A stretch of DNA of 6,617 nucleotides from an uncultured Clostridia bacterium (lineage in GTDB: Bacteria > Bacillota > Clostridia > Oscillospirales > Oscillospiraceae), in the NCBI GenBank assembly GCA_937907975.1, contig CALEQS010000024.1, forward strand, positions 1 to 6,617, given 5' to 3'. The notes beneath the pieces were generated by a model. The model did no database searches. It saw only the letters and a list, made by a program, of their open reading frames with translations, and was not told the origin of the DNA. Shown here in pieces: positions 6,508-6,617 of this stretch. Numbering within the stretch: position 1 is the stretch's first letter; each line of letters opens with the position of its first letter. The position numbers and the translations under genes are program-made.

Positions 6508-6617
6508 CTATTTATCAAACATCAATGTGCGCAGCTCATGGCAGGCCGGGGGAAGGCGGCGGGCTAATCTTATTGAACAAGGCAGAGACAACCGCATATC
6601 GGCGGCAAAACCTTTGG

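Larger units (their letters stand above)
6206..6617. other. Right intergenic region of about 400 bases
   Basis: This stretch lies upstream of the phosphoesterase gene and is more AT-rich than the genes. It contains the ribosome binding site at 6214-6218, an inverted repeat GGAA-TGGA-TTCC at 6237-6248, a T7 run at 6343-6349, competing hairpins at 6350-6380, a GCGGC/GCCGC stem (plus strand, roughly 6454-6471) and a plus-strand promoter-like sequence at 6479-6507. I see no credible coding sequence, tRNA, rRNA fragment, recognised riboswitch, insertion sequence or CRISPR array in it. The only open stretches are short ones without ribosome binding sites. Confidence 0.6.

Noticed and set aside
6525..6617. 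A plus-strand ATG frame of 31 codons open to the right edge, downstream of the TATAAT
   Set aside because: There is no Shine-Dalgarno sequence before the ATG and the translation is Gly/Arg-rich with no recognisable pattern. It is too short to support a gene.

Overview
The window looks like chromosomal DNA from a GC-rich, gut-type member of the Clostridia (Oscillospiraceae/Ruminococcaceae-like Firmicutes). This is inferred from four things: the GC-rich codon usage, Firmicute-style GAGG ribosome binding sites, a C-terminal 'KTGD + hydrophobic segment + KRK' surface anchor, and the protein families present. No species can be named from the sequence alone.

Everything confidently coding is on the minus strand. 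Read in the direction of transcription (high to low coordinates), it starts with a 5' flank of about 400 bases without a credible gene (6206-6617). Next is a very large secreted and anchored protein of 1631 residues (6205-1310) with this order: signal peptide, acidic Ala/Asp/Ser linker, two tandem lamin-tail-like (LTD) domains, several beta-sandwich/Ig-like modules, a calcineurin-like metallophosphoesterase domain with all its metal-site motifs, a fibronectin-III-like module, a Gly/Asn/Gln/Thr-rich wall-spanning linker and a C-terminal membrane/wall anchor. A YibE/F-family polytopic membrane protein (1308-181, 375 residues) follows one base after its stop codon. It most likely starts at a TTG that is translationally coupled to the phosphoesterase gene. 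After a 128-base gap, the first 17 codons of a probable LysR-type regulator (52-1) run off the left edge, preceded by a good sigma-A promoter of their own.

The two complete genes form a tight two-gene operon: an extracellular phosphoesterase displayed on the cell surface and a multi-pass membrane protein of unknown (possibly transport) function. A plausible but unproven reading is that the enzyme processes a phosphorylated substrate outside the cell and the YibE/F protein acts on a product, an ion or the membrane. The LysR-type gene has its own promoter and may or may not regulate the operon.

The right flank holds a good plus-strand promoter-like sequence with a 5-bp dyad in its spacer, and two mutually exclusive hairpins. 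It shows no convincing gene, no RNA gene, no CRISPR array and no insertion sequence. The long plus-strand open frames opposite both genes are codon-bias shadows.
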